Source: Longibacter salinarum
GTDB lineage: Bacteria; Bacteroidota; Rhodothermia; Rhodothermales; Salinibacteraceae
Reading direction: 5' to 3'
Length of the DNA stretch: 64,000 nucleotides
Assembly (NCBI RefSeq): GCF_002554795.1
Contig: NZ_PDEQ01000001.1
Location: 124,001-188,000 of the forward strand
Shown here: piece after piece, positions 18,532-26,705 of the stretch
How the letters are laid out: the number at the start of each line of letters is the position of its first letter
Numbering within the stretch: the stretch's first letter is position 1
Notes under the pieces: model-generated
The model's input: the letters and a program-made list of their open reading frames with translations, nothing else
Database searches by the model: none
Told to the model about the DNA's origin: nothing
Translations under genes and position numbers: made by a program

Positions 18532-19728
18532 CTACCAGCCCTCGAAGAAGCCACCGTCGAACCAGTCCCAGAGCAGGTAGACCGCTATTCGCGTATCGCG
18601 ACCGGCGTCGTCCAGCGGAATCTGGGCACCCACGTTCAGCCTCACGTGCTGCCGCGTGTTGAGGGTGACCTGCACCTGTGGGGCGATGTCCCAGTGTGTC
18701 TCGGCGCCAGACTCGAGGGCTCTTGATCCCAGCACCTCGACCATGGGCGACCACGTGCGTCCCCACGGTTGGATAGAAAAGCTTTTCCCGAGAGCGCCAC
18801 GGAAGAACGCTTCGTTCTCGGCTTTGTCCTGGTCGAGCGGCAGTTCGGACCCGCCTTGGGCGTGGAAGAAGCTGCCGGCGGGGAGGAGCTGGCCGTAGGA
18901 CACGAACGGCTCGAAGACCGTCGTGCCAGAGCCGAATCCCAGGTCATCGGCGCCGGTGGGAAAGAGAACCTCCCCGGTGACACTCAGGATGGAGCCGCTG
19001 TCGAGGCTGTGAAAGAGCGCCCGCTTGACGCCCACGGCAATGTCGCCAAGATGCCCGCCGGTCCAGTTGCCGTCGGGCCGTTCTCGGTAGCCGAAGGGAA
19101 TCACCACCTCAAGCTGATTGCGCGCCCCAAATCGAGACTCGTAGACAATCTCGTTCACGACGGCTCCCTCGTTCTCCACGTCGATGCTCGTCGAGAAAAC
19201 GGCTTCATCCTCGGGATAGGCCTTTTCCGTTACGAGCGGACGGGGGAGGTTCAGCTCACCTCGAGGCCAGTCGCCATCATCACACATCGACCGGATGTAG
19301 GTCATGATTTTTGCAAGCTCCACCCTCGTGAGGGCGTCGCCGAAAGCAGGCATCATCGGTGAGAATCCCCGCACGGGACCGCCCTGGTGGGCGACAGCGA
19401 TCCAGTCGGCATCGGGTTCGCGTGTGGCGAAGGTGCAACTCGTGAAGTCGGGCAGGGGAACGTCAAACCCAACTTGACTCTGGGGCACTCCGGTGCCGTC
19501 GGCTCCATGGCACGCAGCACAGGCGTCCATGTACAGTTCGCGTCCCGTCTTCGGTGGCAGAACGGCCACATTGACGACGTGCACGAAGCGGTTCGAAGAG
19601 ATTTCCCGTGGACCGATTGGTTGTTCGGTGGTCACGGGTCCGTTCGGCGTCATTCCGATCGCCGTGACCAGAATCGCCACAGCGGCCAAGAGCCCGGTAT
19701 GCGTCCAGGAAAAGTCGAGCGTCGGCAT
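18532..19728 (-). CDS. Cytochrome c fused to an outer-membrane beta-barrel-like domain
   Basis: 398 residues. A signal/anchor helix (TGLLAAVAILVTAIG) is followed by a mono-heme cytochrome c domain (about 58-150) with CAACH, a GTGVPQSQ loop, and a later Met in GFSPMMPAFGDALTR as likely sixth ligand. From about residue 180 to the end the sequence alternates in beta-barrel fashion (NQLEVVIPFGYRERP, LSVTGEVLFPTG, VRLNVGAQIPLD) and ends in an aromatic, WFDGGFFEGW, like outer-membrane proteins. This fusion could pass electrons across or to the outer membrane. It is the first gene of a two-gene operon with the penta-heme cytochrome. Confidence 0.72.
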   Translation of the reverse strand: MPTLDFSWTHTGLLAAVAILVTAIGMTPNGPVTTEQPIGPREISSNRFVHVVNVAVLPPKTGRELYMDACAACHGADGTGVPQSQVGFDVPLPDFTSCTFATREPDADWIAVAHQGGPVRGFSPMMPAFGDALTRVELAKIMTYIRSMCDDGDWPRGELNLPRPLVTEKAYPEDEAVFSTSIDVENEGAVVNEIVYESRFGARNQLEVVIPFGYRERPDGNWTGGHLGDIAVGVKRALFHSLDSGSILSVTGEVLFPTGADDLGFGSGTTVFEPFVSYGQLLPAGSFFHAQGGSELPLDQDKAENEAFFRGALGKSFSIQPWGRTWSPMVEVLGSRALESGAETHWDIAPQVQVTLNTRQHVRLNVGAQIPLDDAGRDTRIAVYLLWDWFDGGFFEGW

Positions 19729-20011
19729 GGCGCACCCTCGCGATTCGTTTACCGTCTGTTCTCCGTGAGAAGGTAGTTCTCAGACGAACGCCGAGTAATG
19801 GGTGATGGGCTGAAATGCGCTGTGGTGCGTCCACCCACAGCTCGTGCGACCTGTGGGGAAGAGGATGGTACTGATTGTCCGCGCTTCGCCCGAATCATGC
19901 GTTTGTAGACATCGGTTCGATAGACGCCGACCTCAAATCGATCAACCGAGTCGACGGCTCCTCGGTGCATCGCGATATCGCTTCTCTGGGACCCCAATTC
20001 CCCGCGCACTC

Positions 20012-21271
20012 ATGTCTGACGGTATAGAGATCGACAAAACCGTGTCCGCCCGAGACGCGCGTCCGACGGCGCAGCTCGACGATTATGCAGACCTTCTCGG
20101 TCGACGCCATATCGACCGTATCTACAGGAAGGCGGCCGACCTTTCCCATCTTCACGTCGCACACGTGAGTTCTACCTTTTATGGGGGCGGGGTCGCGGAG
20201 CTACTCGATGGGCTGTCGCTCCTCATGAACCATGTCGGCATCACGACCGGCTGGCGTGTGATTCAGGGGGCGCCCGATTTTTTCAGCATCACGAAGAAGA
20301 TGCACAACGCTCTCCAGGGCGGATCCATCAACCTCACCGACCTGAAGAAGCAGCACTACGAGGACATCGTCTACAAGAATGCGCTGCGGAATCACCTCGA
20401 CCATCACAACATGGTGGTCGTGCACGACCCGCAGCCCCTTCCGCTCGTCCAGCATTATCATCGGAAGGGGCCGTGGATCTGGCAGTGTCATGTCGACCTC
20501 ACGGCACCGAACGTGGAGCTCTGGGCATACCTGAGGTCGTTCATCGAGCAGTACGACGGGGTAGTGGTGAGCCTGGACGAGTACCAGCAGCCCCTTGAAA
20601 CGCCACAGCGGACGATTCCGCCGGCCATCGACCCGTTCTCGATCAAGAACAAAGAGCTGAGTACCCAGGAGGTGAACGAGCGGCTCGCCCACTACGACAT
20701 CCCGACGGATCTCCCGCTCGTCGTTCAGGTATCGCGTTTCGATCGGTGGAAGGACCCGGAGGGCGTGATCGAGGCCTTCAAGCTCGCTACGAAGGAGATC
20801 GATGCGACGCTGGTTCTGCTGGGCAACGTGGCGACCGACGATCCGGAAGGGAAGGAGGTATACGAGTCTCTTCTGGACGAGCAGGGCGAGCGGATCTACA
20901 TTCTGAGCGTGGAGGATACGGCGCTCGTCAACGCGCTACAGCGGCGCGCGGCGGTGGTCCTTCAGAAGTCCCTCCGCGAGGGGTTCGGGCTGACCGTGAC
21001 GGAGGCCATGTGGAAGGGGAGTGCTGTGATCGGTGGGAACGTCGGAGGGATTCGACGTCAGATTGAGGATGGCAAGACCGGGTTTTTGGTCGACTCGGTC
21101 GAGGAGGCGGCGGAACGCATCGTTCAACTCGTCAGGGACCCGGATTTGCGGGAGCGGCTCGGGCAGGCGGCCCGCACGACGGTCCGTGACAGATTCCTTT
21201 TGCCGCACATGCTGGAACGGTACCTCGACCTGTTCGCCGGCTTCGAGACGCTGTATCGGCTGCGAGATTAA
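20012..21271 (+). CDS. treT: Trehalose glycosyltransferring synthase (GT4)
   Basis: 419 residues, the normal length for TreT, which joins NDP-glucose and glucose to trehalose (EC 2.4.1.245). Recognisable parts are HVSSTFYGGGVAELLDGL near the N-terminus, the acceptor-side WQCHVDLTAPN, the donor-side VSRFDRWKDPEGVIEAF, and the GT4 E-x7-E motif in REGFGLTVTEAMWKGSAV with GGIRRQIEDGKTGFLV after it. The ATG at 20012 is chosen because family homology starts soon after. Upstream frame extension is arginine-rich. Trehalose is a compatible solute, which suits a salt-adapted organism. It is a single gene with a 283-bp divergent upstream region. No other trehalose gene is in the window. Confidence 0.88.
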   Translation: MSDGIEIDKTVSARDARPTAQLDDYADLLGRRHIDRIYRKAADLSHLHVAHVSSTFYGGGVAELLDGLSLLMNHVGITTGWRVIQGAPDFFSITKKMHNALQGGSINLTDLKKQHYEDIVYKNALRNHLDHHNMVVVHDPQPLPLVQHYHRKGPWIWQCHVDLTAPNVELWAYLRSFIEQYDGVVVSLDEYQQPLETPQRTIPPAIDPFSIKNKELSTQEVNERLAHYDIPTDLPLVVQVSRFDRWKDPEGVIEAFKLATKEIDATLVLLGNVATDDPEGKEVYESLLDEQGERIYILSVEDTALVNALQRRAAVVLQKSLREGFGLTVTEAMWKGSAVIGGNVGGIRRQIEDGKTGFLVDSVEEAAERIVQLVRDPDLRERLGQAARTTVRDRFLLPHMLERYLDLFAGFETLYRLRD

Positions 21272-21899
21272 GCGGTCGTTATTGGCGCGCAATCGTGGAG
21301 GCTCGTGGGACACGAGGTGTGCGCGCGTGTCGTCTTCGCGCTGCAAACAACGTTTAGCAAAGTGATCGCCCTGGGAAGCACTGTTTTCGAATGGATCCGC
21401 TAACCATCCGTCGAATCGTTGACAGCCCGACTGCTCGGGTTCGGAAACGTGCGGGAGAACGACGCAGTGGATGGGGAGCGAGACTTCTTGCGTTCACCCG
21501 GCGCTTATGGAACGATGGTCTCAGACATCGTCTCAGCGAGCCGGGTTCTCGTACGCCTGGGAAGGCATATGCAAACGCCGATTTGGCAAAAGAACTACCC
21601 TCCACCACAGCTGGAACGAACACGATCGATGTTTCTTTTCATAGATCCGCTCCGACTTGCATTTAGAAAAGTAAAAGTGCACATTAATACCGATCCTTTT
21701 CGAAGCCAATCGCAGCGGTAATCGTCTTGCTGAATACGTGTGCGTGTGTCGCCGTGACGGTGTTCACAGAGTCGGTTCACGACACAGGGTGGAGAGAGGG
21801 TCAGGTCATCACGAGCGTCTACCGTACAGGAAGAAGAAGGACATCGGAACGACGGCCGATGAAGGCAGGTCAGTTGTCGAATCAATCGCCGGTACGCGC
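21272..21899. other. 628-bp intergenic region, no gene called
   Basis: Overlapping short frames of 90-100 codons exist on both strands, but their products are Arg/Ser-rich and unlike proteins. An AT-rich patch near 21650-21690 could hold a promoter for the next gene. Confidence 0.35.
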
Positions 21900-22319
21900 A
21901 TGAGTAGTTCCTTTTTTGAGTACGCGAAGGCACATGGGTTGGACACGCGGATCATCAACGGGCGTCCCACCATCGAGGAGGAAGTGGAGGACGAGGAGGG
22001 GACGTCGAAAGCGACGTGGATTCTGACGCCGGACAGCGACGGGGATCCGTATGCCGCACTCAACCGAGGGCACGAGACCACGCAGGTGAAGTCAGAGGGC
22101 TCGTCCAACACGAGCGTGGAGACGGTCGTCGTCGACATCTGCCAGTTCTACACCGATGGCAGCAAAGTCATCGCCCACGTTCGGGTCCAGAGTGGGACCC
22201 GGCGGTCGTGCGTCGAGCAGGCCTGGCGGAAGTTTATGCGGCGCCATTGCCTCAAACGCGCGAAGAACCTGGACGTCGAACCGGCCCGCTTCGGCATCAT
22301 CGTCCGGCAGACGGGATAG
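21900..22319 (+). CDS. Acidic hypothetical protein
   Basis: 139 residues starting MSSSFFEYAKAHGLDTRI, with an acidic patch (TIEEEVEDEEG) and later TVVVDICQFYTDGSKVIAHV. Residues 100-125 are basic (RKFMRRHCLKRAK). No family is recognised. ATG 21900 is chosen because the preceding in-frame residues are compositionally unlike the rest. It is the first of a run of short + strand genes. Confidence 0.5.
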   Translation: MSSSFFEYAKAHGLDTRIINGRPTIEEEVEDEEGTSKATWILTPDSDGDPYAALNRGHETTQVKSEGSSNTSVETVVVDICQFYTDGSKVIAHVRVQSGTRRSCVEQAWRKFMRRHCLKRAKNLDVEPARFGIIVRQTG

Positions 22320-22497
22320 CGTCTAGCGTACCTGATTCATCGCGCGACGGTTACAGGGGCCAGGCGCGTCCGCGCGGTGTTCGCACCAGCAAAACGGGAG
22401 TTCATGACTCGTGTACGCGGCCAGCGACTATCGCCTGGAGTTATTGATCGCAATGTTTGTCCGGCTGTAGTGCGAGAGGGACTGGTACTGGAAATTG

Positions 22498-22635
22498 TCC
22501 GGATAGTATGCGTAATTCCGTACGCCTTCCGGATAGGATTCATCGCGATAATATCGCATCAGCCTCGCTGAGGCCCGATTCAATCCAGATCGTTTTTATT
22601 ATCCCGAAGCCGTCCGGATAATAATAAGTTATCCA
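22498..22635. promoter_or_regulatory. Repeated TCCGGATA boxes and nested palindrome, possible operator
   Basis: TCCGGATA occurs at 22498-22505, 22528-22535 and 22613-22620. The last copy lies in a nested palindrome: TTATTATCC (22596-22604) pairs with GGATAATAA (22616-22624), which can also pair with the following TTATCC. It lies about 90 bases before a toxin-antitoxin operon, where antitoxins usually bind to repress themselves. The rest of 22320-22719 shows no gene. Confidence 0.4.
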
Positions 22636-22719
22636 CACCCGAAGCCAAAGCAGCGAAACAGGAAAGCGACCCCGAAGGTACCTCTCGCACGCCTCCGCAT
22701 CACAAACTCATAACCTCAC

Positions 22720-22908
22720 ATGCCTACAACTAAAGTTAAAGAAGAGGCGCAGCGCCTTATCGAGGAGTTGCCTGACGATGCCACGTGGGACGATCTCATG
22801 CAACGCATCTACGTCCGCCAAGCCATTGAAGCGGGGTTGGAAGACAGTGAGGCCGGCCGCACGATGGACGTGAACGAGCTTCGCGAAAAACTCGGACTGT
22901 CGGCTTGA
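22720..22908 (+). CDS. Type II antitoxin (small, ParE/RelE partner)
   Basis: 62 residues, with helices QRLIEELPDDATWDDLMQRI and VRQAIEAGLEDSEAGRTM, then VNELREKLGL. This is the usual makeup of a widespread family of short antitoxins found before ParE-type toxins. It should neutralise the toxin and repress the operon. It starts at ATG 22720. Its stop codon overlaps the start of the toxin gene by four bases (TTGA), a coupling typical of such pairs. The boxes at 22498-22635 are candidate operators. Confidence 0.8.
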   Translation: MPTTKVKEEAQRLIEELPDDATWDDLMQRIYVRQAIEAGLEDSEAGRTMDVNELREKLGLSA

Positions 22909-23198
22909 GGGTTCACTGGACGAACACGGCCATCGATCACCTCTTGTCGATCTACGAGTACGTGGCCCACGACTCGGAAGTCTACGCCGACCGGTTGATG
23001 GACCGGTTGACCCGGCGATCGCAGCAGGTTGGCACGTTTCCTAGGTCGGGGCGGCAGGTGCCGGAGTACGAGGCGCCAGACGTACGCGAAGTAATCGAAG
23101 GCTCGTATCGGGTCATCTACCGCATCAAGGAAGAGCAAATCGACGTACTTGCGGTAATGCACAGCGCGCAAAAATTGCCGCCCGAATTAGGCGAGTAG
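22905..23198 (+). CDS. RelE/ParE-family toxin
   Basis: 97 residues. The family pattern is clear: VHWTNTAIDHLLSIYEYVAH at the start, SGRQVPEYEAPDVREVIEGS in the middle, and YRVIYRIKEEQIDVLAVMH at the end. Members block gyrase (ParE) or cut mRNA (RelE). Which applies cannot be told here. The TTG at 22905 is used as start since no ATG or GTG precedes the conserved region. Translation is coupled to the antitoxin through a 4-base overlap. Intact length suggests a working toxin. Confidence 0.85.
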   Translation: MRVHWTNTAIDHLLSIYEYVAHDSEVYADRLMDRLTRRSQQVGTFPRSGRQVPEYEAPDVREVIEGSYRVIYRIKEEQIDVLAVMHSAQKLPPELGE

Positions 23199-23207
23199 TA
23201 GAGGTGC

Positions 23208-23324
23208 GTATAACCCCACACTGCTGCCGACGACGGGCTGCGGGCTAACTTTCTACGGTAGCACCTCAGGCGCCATTTCCGTAGGTGTTGCGATGCCCGT
23301 CGCGGCAGAGTTCGACCGTTATGC
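23208..23324 (+). other. attC-like integron recombination site
   Basis: Ten bases after the ParE-type stop, GTATAAC (23208-23214) mirrors GTTATGC (23318-23324), giving R''/R'-like outer boxes. Inside, CTGCCGACGACGGGC (23224-23238) pairs with GCCCGTCGCGGCAG (23295-23308) with one bulged base. Inside that, CTACGG (23253-23258) pairs with CCGTAG (23279-23284). Total 117 bases. An imperfect hairpin of this size with unpaired spacers and an extra-helical base is how attC sites look. The core match to GTTRRRY is imperfect (GTTATGC). Confidence 0.5.
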
Positions 23325-23400
23325 GCCCCCGTATCTCACGAACGGAAACGAACCAACCGTTACGCGTTGCATCTACATATGCTCACAGACAAGTCGCGCC

Positions 23401-23598
23401 ATGAAGAAACTCACTCTCCAACTCTCCGACGACACGGCCCAGCGCCTTGAAGTTCTTGCCGAGAAGCTCGGCGTCTCTCCAGAAGAGATTGTCCAGGCGG
23501 GTCTCGCGGAGCAGCTCTCCAGTCTAGATCGTGAGTATGAACAGGCGGCTGCCCGCGTGCTTCAGAAGAACGAAGAGCTTTATCGTCGTTTGTCCTAG
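23401..23598 (+). CDS. Antitoxin of a Doc-type pair (ribbon-helix-helix-like)
   Basis: 65 residues starting MKKLTLQLSDDTAQRLEVLA, a beta strand followed by two helices as in CopG/ribbon-helix-helix DNA-binding antitoxins. The rest (LSSLDREYEQAAARVLQKNE) is a helical tail that would wrap the toxin. ATG 23401 is used. A 36-residue upstream extension lacks homology and crosses the attC-like site. The toxin starts 21 bases after the stop. Confidence 0.75.
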   Translation: MKKLTLQLSDDTAQRLEVLAEKLGVSPEEIVQAGLAEQLSSLDREYEQAAARVLQKNEELYRRLS

Positions 23599-23619
23599 TC
23601 CCAATCGCCTGCTGATTGC

Positions 23620-24015
23620 GTGCGATATCTCAGCACTGCAGAGATCTTAGATTTACACCGCCGGGTGATTCGGCAGTCGGGCGGGAGCGAAGGTGTTCGT
23701 GATCAAGGCGGAGTACTTTCGGCGGTCGCGCAGCCCAAGATGACATTCGAAGGCGAAGAGCTTTATCCATCCATGATAGAGAAAGCGGCCGTCTTGGCAG
23801 TATCGCTCACCCGAAACCATCGACTTGTCGATGGCAACAAGCGAGTCGCGCATGCAGCAATGGAGGTGTTTCTGTTATTGAATGGCCGAGAGGTTAAGGC
23901 GAGCGTCGATGAGCAAGAGGAATTGATGCTAGGACTCGCAGCAGGGAATCTCGATAGGGAAGAGGTGGTCGAGTGGCTCTCAGATCATGTCGTACGGCGG
24001 CAGGGAACGGTGTAG
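23620..24015 (+). CDS. Doc-type Fic-fold toxin
   Basis: 131 residues, normal for Doc, which phosphorylates elongation factor Tu. The start LSTAEILDLHRRVIRQSGG and the RDQGGVLSAVAQP segment are typical. The Fic motif reads NHRLVDGNKRVAHAA, so the catalytic His and the DGNKR part are present. The usual Phe after the His is Leu. Starts at GTG 23620. Paired with the upstream antitoxin. The predicted neutralising interaction is inferred from gene order. GCATAAC occurs 5 bases after its stop, like a cassette boundary. Confidence 0.85.
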   Translation: MRYLSTAEILDLHRRVIRQSGGSEGVRDQGGVLSAVAQPKMTFEGEELYPSMIEKAAVLAVSLTRNHRLVDGNKRVAHAAMEVFLLLNGREVKASVDEQEELMLGLAAGNLDREEVVEWLSDHVVRRQGTV

Positions 24016-24291
24016 GATCGCATAACCACGCGCTCTTATTATGCCAAGCGGATGTCTTTTCTGGGTGTGTGGAAGGTTGGTGAGTCTGGGCAGAGGGCAT
24101 AGCTCCTCTGTTCGCCCTTTATCGACGCATGGGGGTGGTAGAGTGTCCGCGTACGGATATGGCTCGGCGCGTGCACCGCACGGTGTTGGTGTGCGCCTTG
24201 AACAGTCGTTGCGTCTCGTTCGCTTACCCCGAGGCCCGGCGCCAGCACCGCCGCAGAGCTCGAGCCTTATGCCGCATGAGTCAAGGACTCA

Positions 24292-24903
24292 ATGAGTAAA
24301 CATGATGAATGGCGAAGAGCCCGTAAGCAAATTGACACGGACTATAAGACGTGGCTGTATGAGGCCGCAAGGTACGGCTCGATTCCCTGCCTGCTCATCG
24401 CTCTGATCCTGGTTCTTGATGCTACTCTGCCCAGCCATGAAAGAGAGCGCGTGACGGTTTGGCGTGTCGAGAAGAGAGTAGATAGATCCTGGGAGCGCGG
24501 AGACTGGATGTACATCGTCACGAACCAGGAGCGGCCAAGTCATACATACTTGGTCATGCACGTCTACCGCGAAAGCGAAGGGAGGTCGTCCCGGTCTACA
24601 CTTGAAGTCTCGGACTACTTCGCTGAGAAAGTGGGTGCCAGTGATACTCTTTCGATTCGTGCTACGCCTCTTCTGGGAGCCAGGAAGAACGTTGTGCGCC
24701 TGAGTAACGGCAGGGTTGATGTGAAAGACAGCAACTACCAGTCTCTGCTGTATCTATTGAAAGTGATTTGGATGTTAACACCGTTTATGGCATTGGTCAA
24801 CGTGTTTGAAGTGCGGTACGGACCGCTACTTGCACTCATGCTTAGTGCGGAGATATTCTCTCTTGTCTATTGGTACTACCTCATCACTCACTTACTCTTA
24901 TAA
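24292..24903 (+). CDS. Hypothetical membrane protein
   Basis: 203 residues. One helix near the N-terminus (YGSIPCLLIALILVLDATL), a polar central domain of about 110 residues with beta character (RVTVWRVEKRVDRSWERGDW), and two C-terminal helices (LLKVIWMLTPFMALVNVF, GPLLALMLSAEIFSLVYWYY). No family is recognised. TTATGC lies 20 bases before the ATG. The 276-base gap before it holds GCATAAC at 24020-24026, possibly a second, longer cassette boundary. Confidence 0.5.
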   Translation: MSKHDEWRRARKQIDTDYKTWLYEAARYGSIPCLLIALILVLDATLPSHERERVTVWRVEKRVDRSWERGDWMYIVTNQERPSHTYLVMHVYRESEGRSSRSTLEVSDYFAEKVGASDTLSIRATPLLGARKNVVRLSNGRVDVKDSNYQSLLYLLKVIWMLTPFMALVNVFEVRYGPLLALMLSAEIFSLVYWYYLITHLLL

Positions 24904-25143
24904 GCACAGGGCCGGCATACCAAGCGCATCATCGCGGACGTCAGGCCGTCGGCGTCTTCTCGTCAGCACGTCTCTTGAGCGTTCTTGAAATAGAATGCGA
25001 ACGTCCAATAGACACCGAGCCGATTATGCGTGGACCGGTATGCGCATGGATATACCTTGAGATAGATCGTCTGTCTTTGTTGCACCCGCAGATGGTCCAG
25101 GTCCGCGTTCGTCGCGAAATCCACACCACCTAAATATCACTTT

Positions 25144-25598
25144 ATGGAGTCAAAACAGACGAAAAAGGCTTATCTGAAGCGTCTCAAAGGCGTTCTTTAC
25201 TTCTTCCTCTCCCTGTTTCTCTCGCTACTAGGAATAAGAGCATATTTTGAGATACACAAATATTCAGATAGCGAGGCCTACTTAAGTTTAGGATTTAAAG
25301 GGGTGAGTGGCGCATTGCTTTTTTCGTGGGCCTCCTGAAGTTGGCACAAGCATTTATAGACGATGATGCATCGATTCTCCAGCGTCTGTCCAAGGGATCG
25401 ATATTTCTTCTGTGTCTTTGTGCAGCTGTAGGTACAATCGGATTGTATAGTGTGAAGGTGCTGGGTTTCTCTGAAGCCCTGCCTCTGCTCACATACGGGC
25501 TAATCGCCAGTTCTACAGTTCTCGTGCTGACGGGTAGTCTTAAGCTGGGTGAAGTGTACTCGATGGCTCAACTCGAACAAGATGGAGCAACTGATTGA
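25144..25598 (+). pseudogene. Membrane protein gene split by a frameshift in a T6 run
   Basis: A frame from ATG 25144 encodes 64 residues (MESKQTKKAYLKRLKGVLYF onward) and stops just after LLFSWAS. A second frame, usable from about 25326, continues with VGLLKLAQAFIDDDASILQR and two more hydrophobic helices (KGSIFLLCLCAAVGTIGLY, LLTYGLIASSTVLVLTGSL) to 25598. The frames meet at six T's (25319-25324). One extra T would give an unbroken 150-residue protein with about four membrane helices, reading LLFFVGLLKLAQ across the join. It is either a mutated gene or a sequencing slip. Family unknown. Confidence 0.6.
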
Positions 25599-25747
25599 GG
25601 GACAGCCGCACCGACAAACGTTAAAGTGCAAAAACCTATCCGTCGCACCGGATCGTGTCGGATTTCGTCTTCCGTCAACCGACACGTCTCAATTGCTCAC
25701 CGCGGGGGGAGCACCGCTGGCTTAGACTGTGGCTTAGAACAGCGTAC

Positions 25748-26194
25748 ATGAATTGGACGGACCTCATCACGGAGTCGCGCATGGTCACGTCGATATACGG
25801 CGGCGCTACGTCGCTGGCCCACTTTGCGCTCGAAGACCTTGTTTTCTCGGGCAGAAGTGTGAGGCTTCGGGGCGACTTTGCTCAGATGCCTGACCCGTTA
25901 CCGGAGCGGTGGGCGAGCTGTGGATTTACGCGTGCCGGCGCAACCTTCAACGCCTCTGACGTGGTAGAGGCCAAGGTCACAGGGATGCCGCAACTGCACT
26001 TCGACGACAGGCACTGTCTCGAAGGCGATCCTGTGAGCCTCGCAGTTGAACAGACGAAGTGCATCTGGACTGCACCAGACGGAACGGAACGCCCGTACAT
26101 TGTGCTTTCGGGCAACAGCGACTTCCTGGAATTCCGATTCGTGTGCAAGAACCTCCGCGTGGGAGTGAAGGGGTATACGCCCGCGCCGTACTGA
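25748..26194 (+). CDS. Imm50-like immunity protein
   Basis: 148 residues beginning MNWTDLITESRMVTSIYGG. The W-x-x-L...SIYGG start, the strand FALEDLVFSGRSVRLRGDF, and PDPLPERWASCGF match the layout of immunity protein family 50 as I know it (strands ending in a D-x-P-x-x-PP-x-RW-like motif). Such proteins protect against toxins of polymorphic or contact-dependent systems. No toxin gene is beside it, so it may be an orphan defence gene. ATG 25748 is used because the family starts there. Confidence 0.6.
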   Translation: MNWTDLITESRMVTSIYGGATSLAHFALEDLVFSGRSVRLRGDFAQMPDPLPERWASCGFTRAGATFNASDVVEAKVTGMPQLHFDDRHCLEGDPVSLAVEQTKCIWTAPDGTERPYIVLSGNSDFLEFRFVCKNLRVGVKGYTPAPY

Positions 26195-26296
26195 ATGCAA
26201 AGGTCTGTATAGAACTCGCATTTGCAGACACACGGCTCTGGAGGTGACGTTATTTTATGCCGGGACACGATGTGTGGACATGATACCACCTAATCC

Positions 26297-26467
26297 GTGA
26301 AACGCGCACTCGCCATTACGGGAATCCTCCTCGTCGTCGTGGCTGCCCTCCCGACGATCAAGAATGCTGTGCTCTATCTCGACTATCAACACGGCCGGGA
26401 GACGCTGACAAAGACGGAGGGACCACCCGGTCGGGATCGTCAATCTGACGGATCGCGGGGACAATGA
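26297..26467 (+). CDS. Short exported or membrane protein, probably truncated
   Basis: The GTG at 26297 starts a 56-codon frame: MKRALAITGILLVVVAALPT, then IKNAVLYLDYQHGRETLTK, ending at TGA 26467. The first 45 residues look like a genuine N-terminus with one membrane helix. The last part changes character where the pyrophosphatase fragment begins in another frame (about 26421), so the original C-terminus seems to have been replaced. Function unknown. Confidence 0.45.
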   Translation: MKRALAITGILLVVVAALPTIKNAVLYLDYQHGRETLTKTEGPPGRDRQSDGSRGQ

Positions 26468-26705
26468 TGACAAGATTATCTGTGTCCACTGCGACGACCC
26501 GATGTATGACGACTATCATAGCGTCAACGACCTCCCCGACTACGAACTTCGAGAGATCGAGTGGTTCTTTGAGGACTACCAGGACGTGATGCACCTGGAT
26601 GTAGATGTCGAAGGATTTCTCGGGACGGACAAGGCCCACGAAAGCATCCAGATGTGTCGGGAGCGCTACAGGGACGAATTCCCCAACGGCTTGTCGTCCA
26701 CATGA
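26421..26705 (+). pseudogene. ppa: Inorganic pyrophosphatase, 3' fragment
   Basis: From 26421 one frame reads DHPVGIVNLTDRGDNDDKII, CVHCDDPMYDDYHSVNDLPD, then YELREIEWFFEDYQ and DKAHESIQMCRERYRDEFPNG to the stop at 26705. This is the C-terminal half of a soluble family I pyrophosphatase, which hydrolyses diphosphate to two phosphates. The N-terminal half with most metal-binding residues is missing. No start codon precedes the match. Upstream is an unrelated short membrane frame. It is a stranded gene fragment, presumably left by recombination. Confidence 0.75.

Noticed and set aside
16815-19728. Large frames on the opposite strand of the cytochrome genes
   Set aside because: They mirror the GC-rich third positions of the real genes and have no domain-like sequence.
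24020-24272. attC site after the Doc gene
   Set aside because: GCATAAC and TTATGC flank it, but 253 bases is too long and the inner pairing is poor; noted only as a possible boundary.
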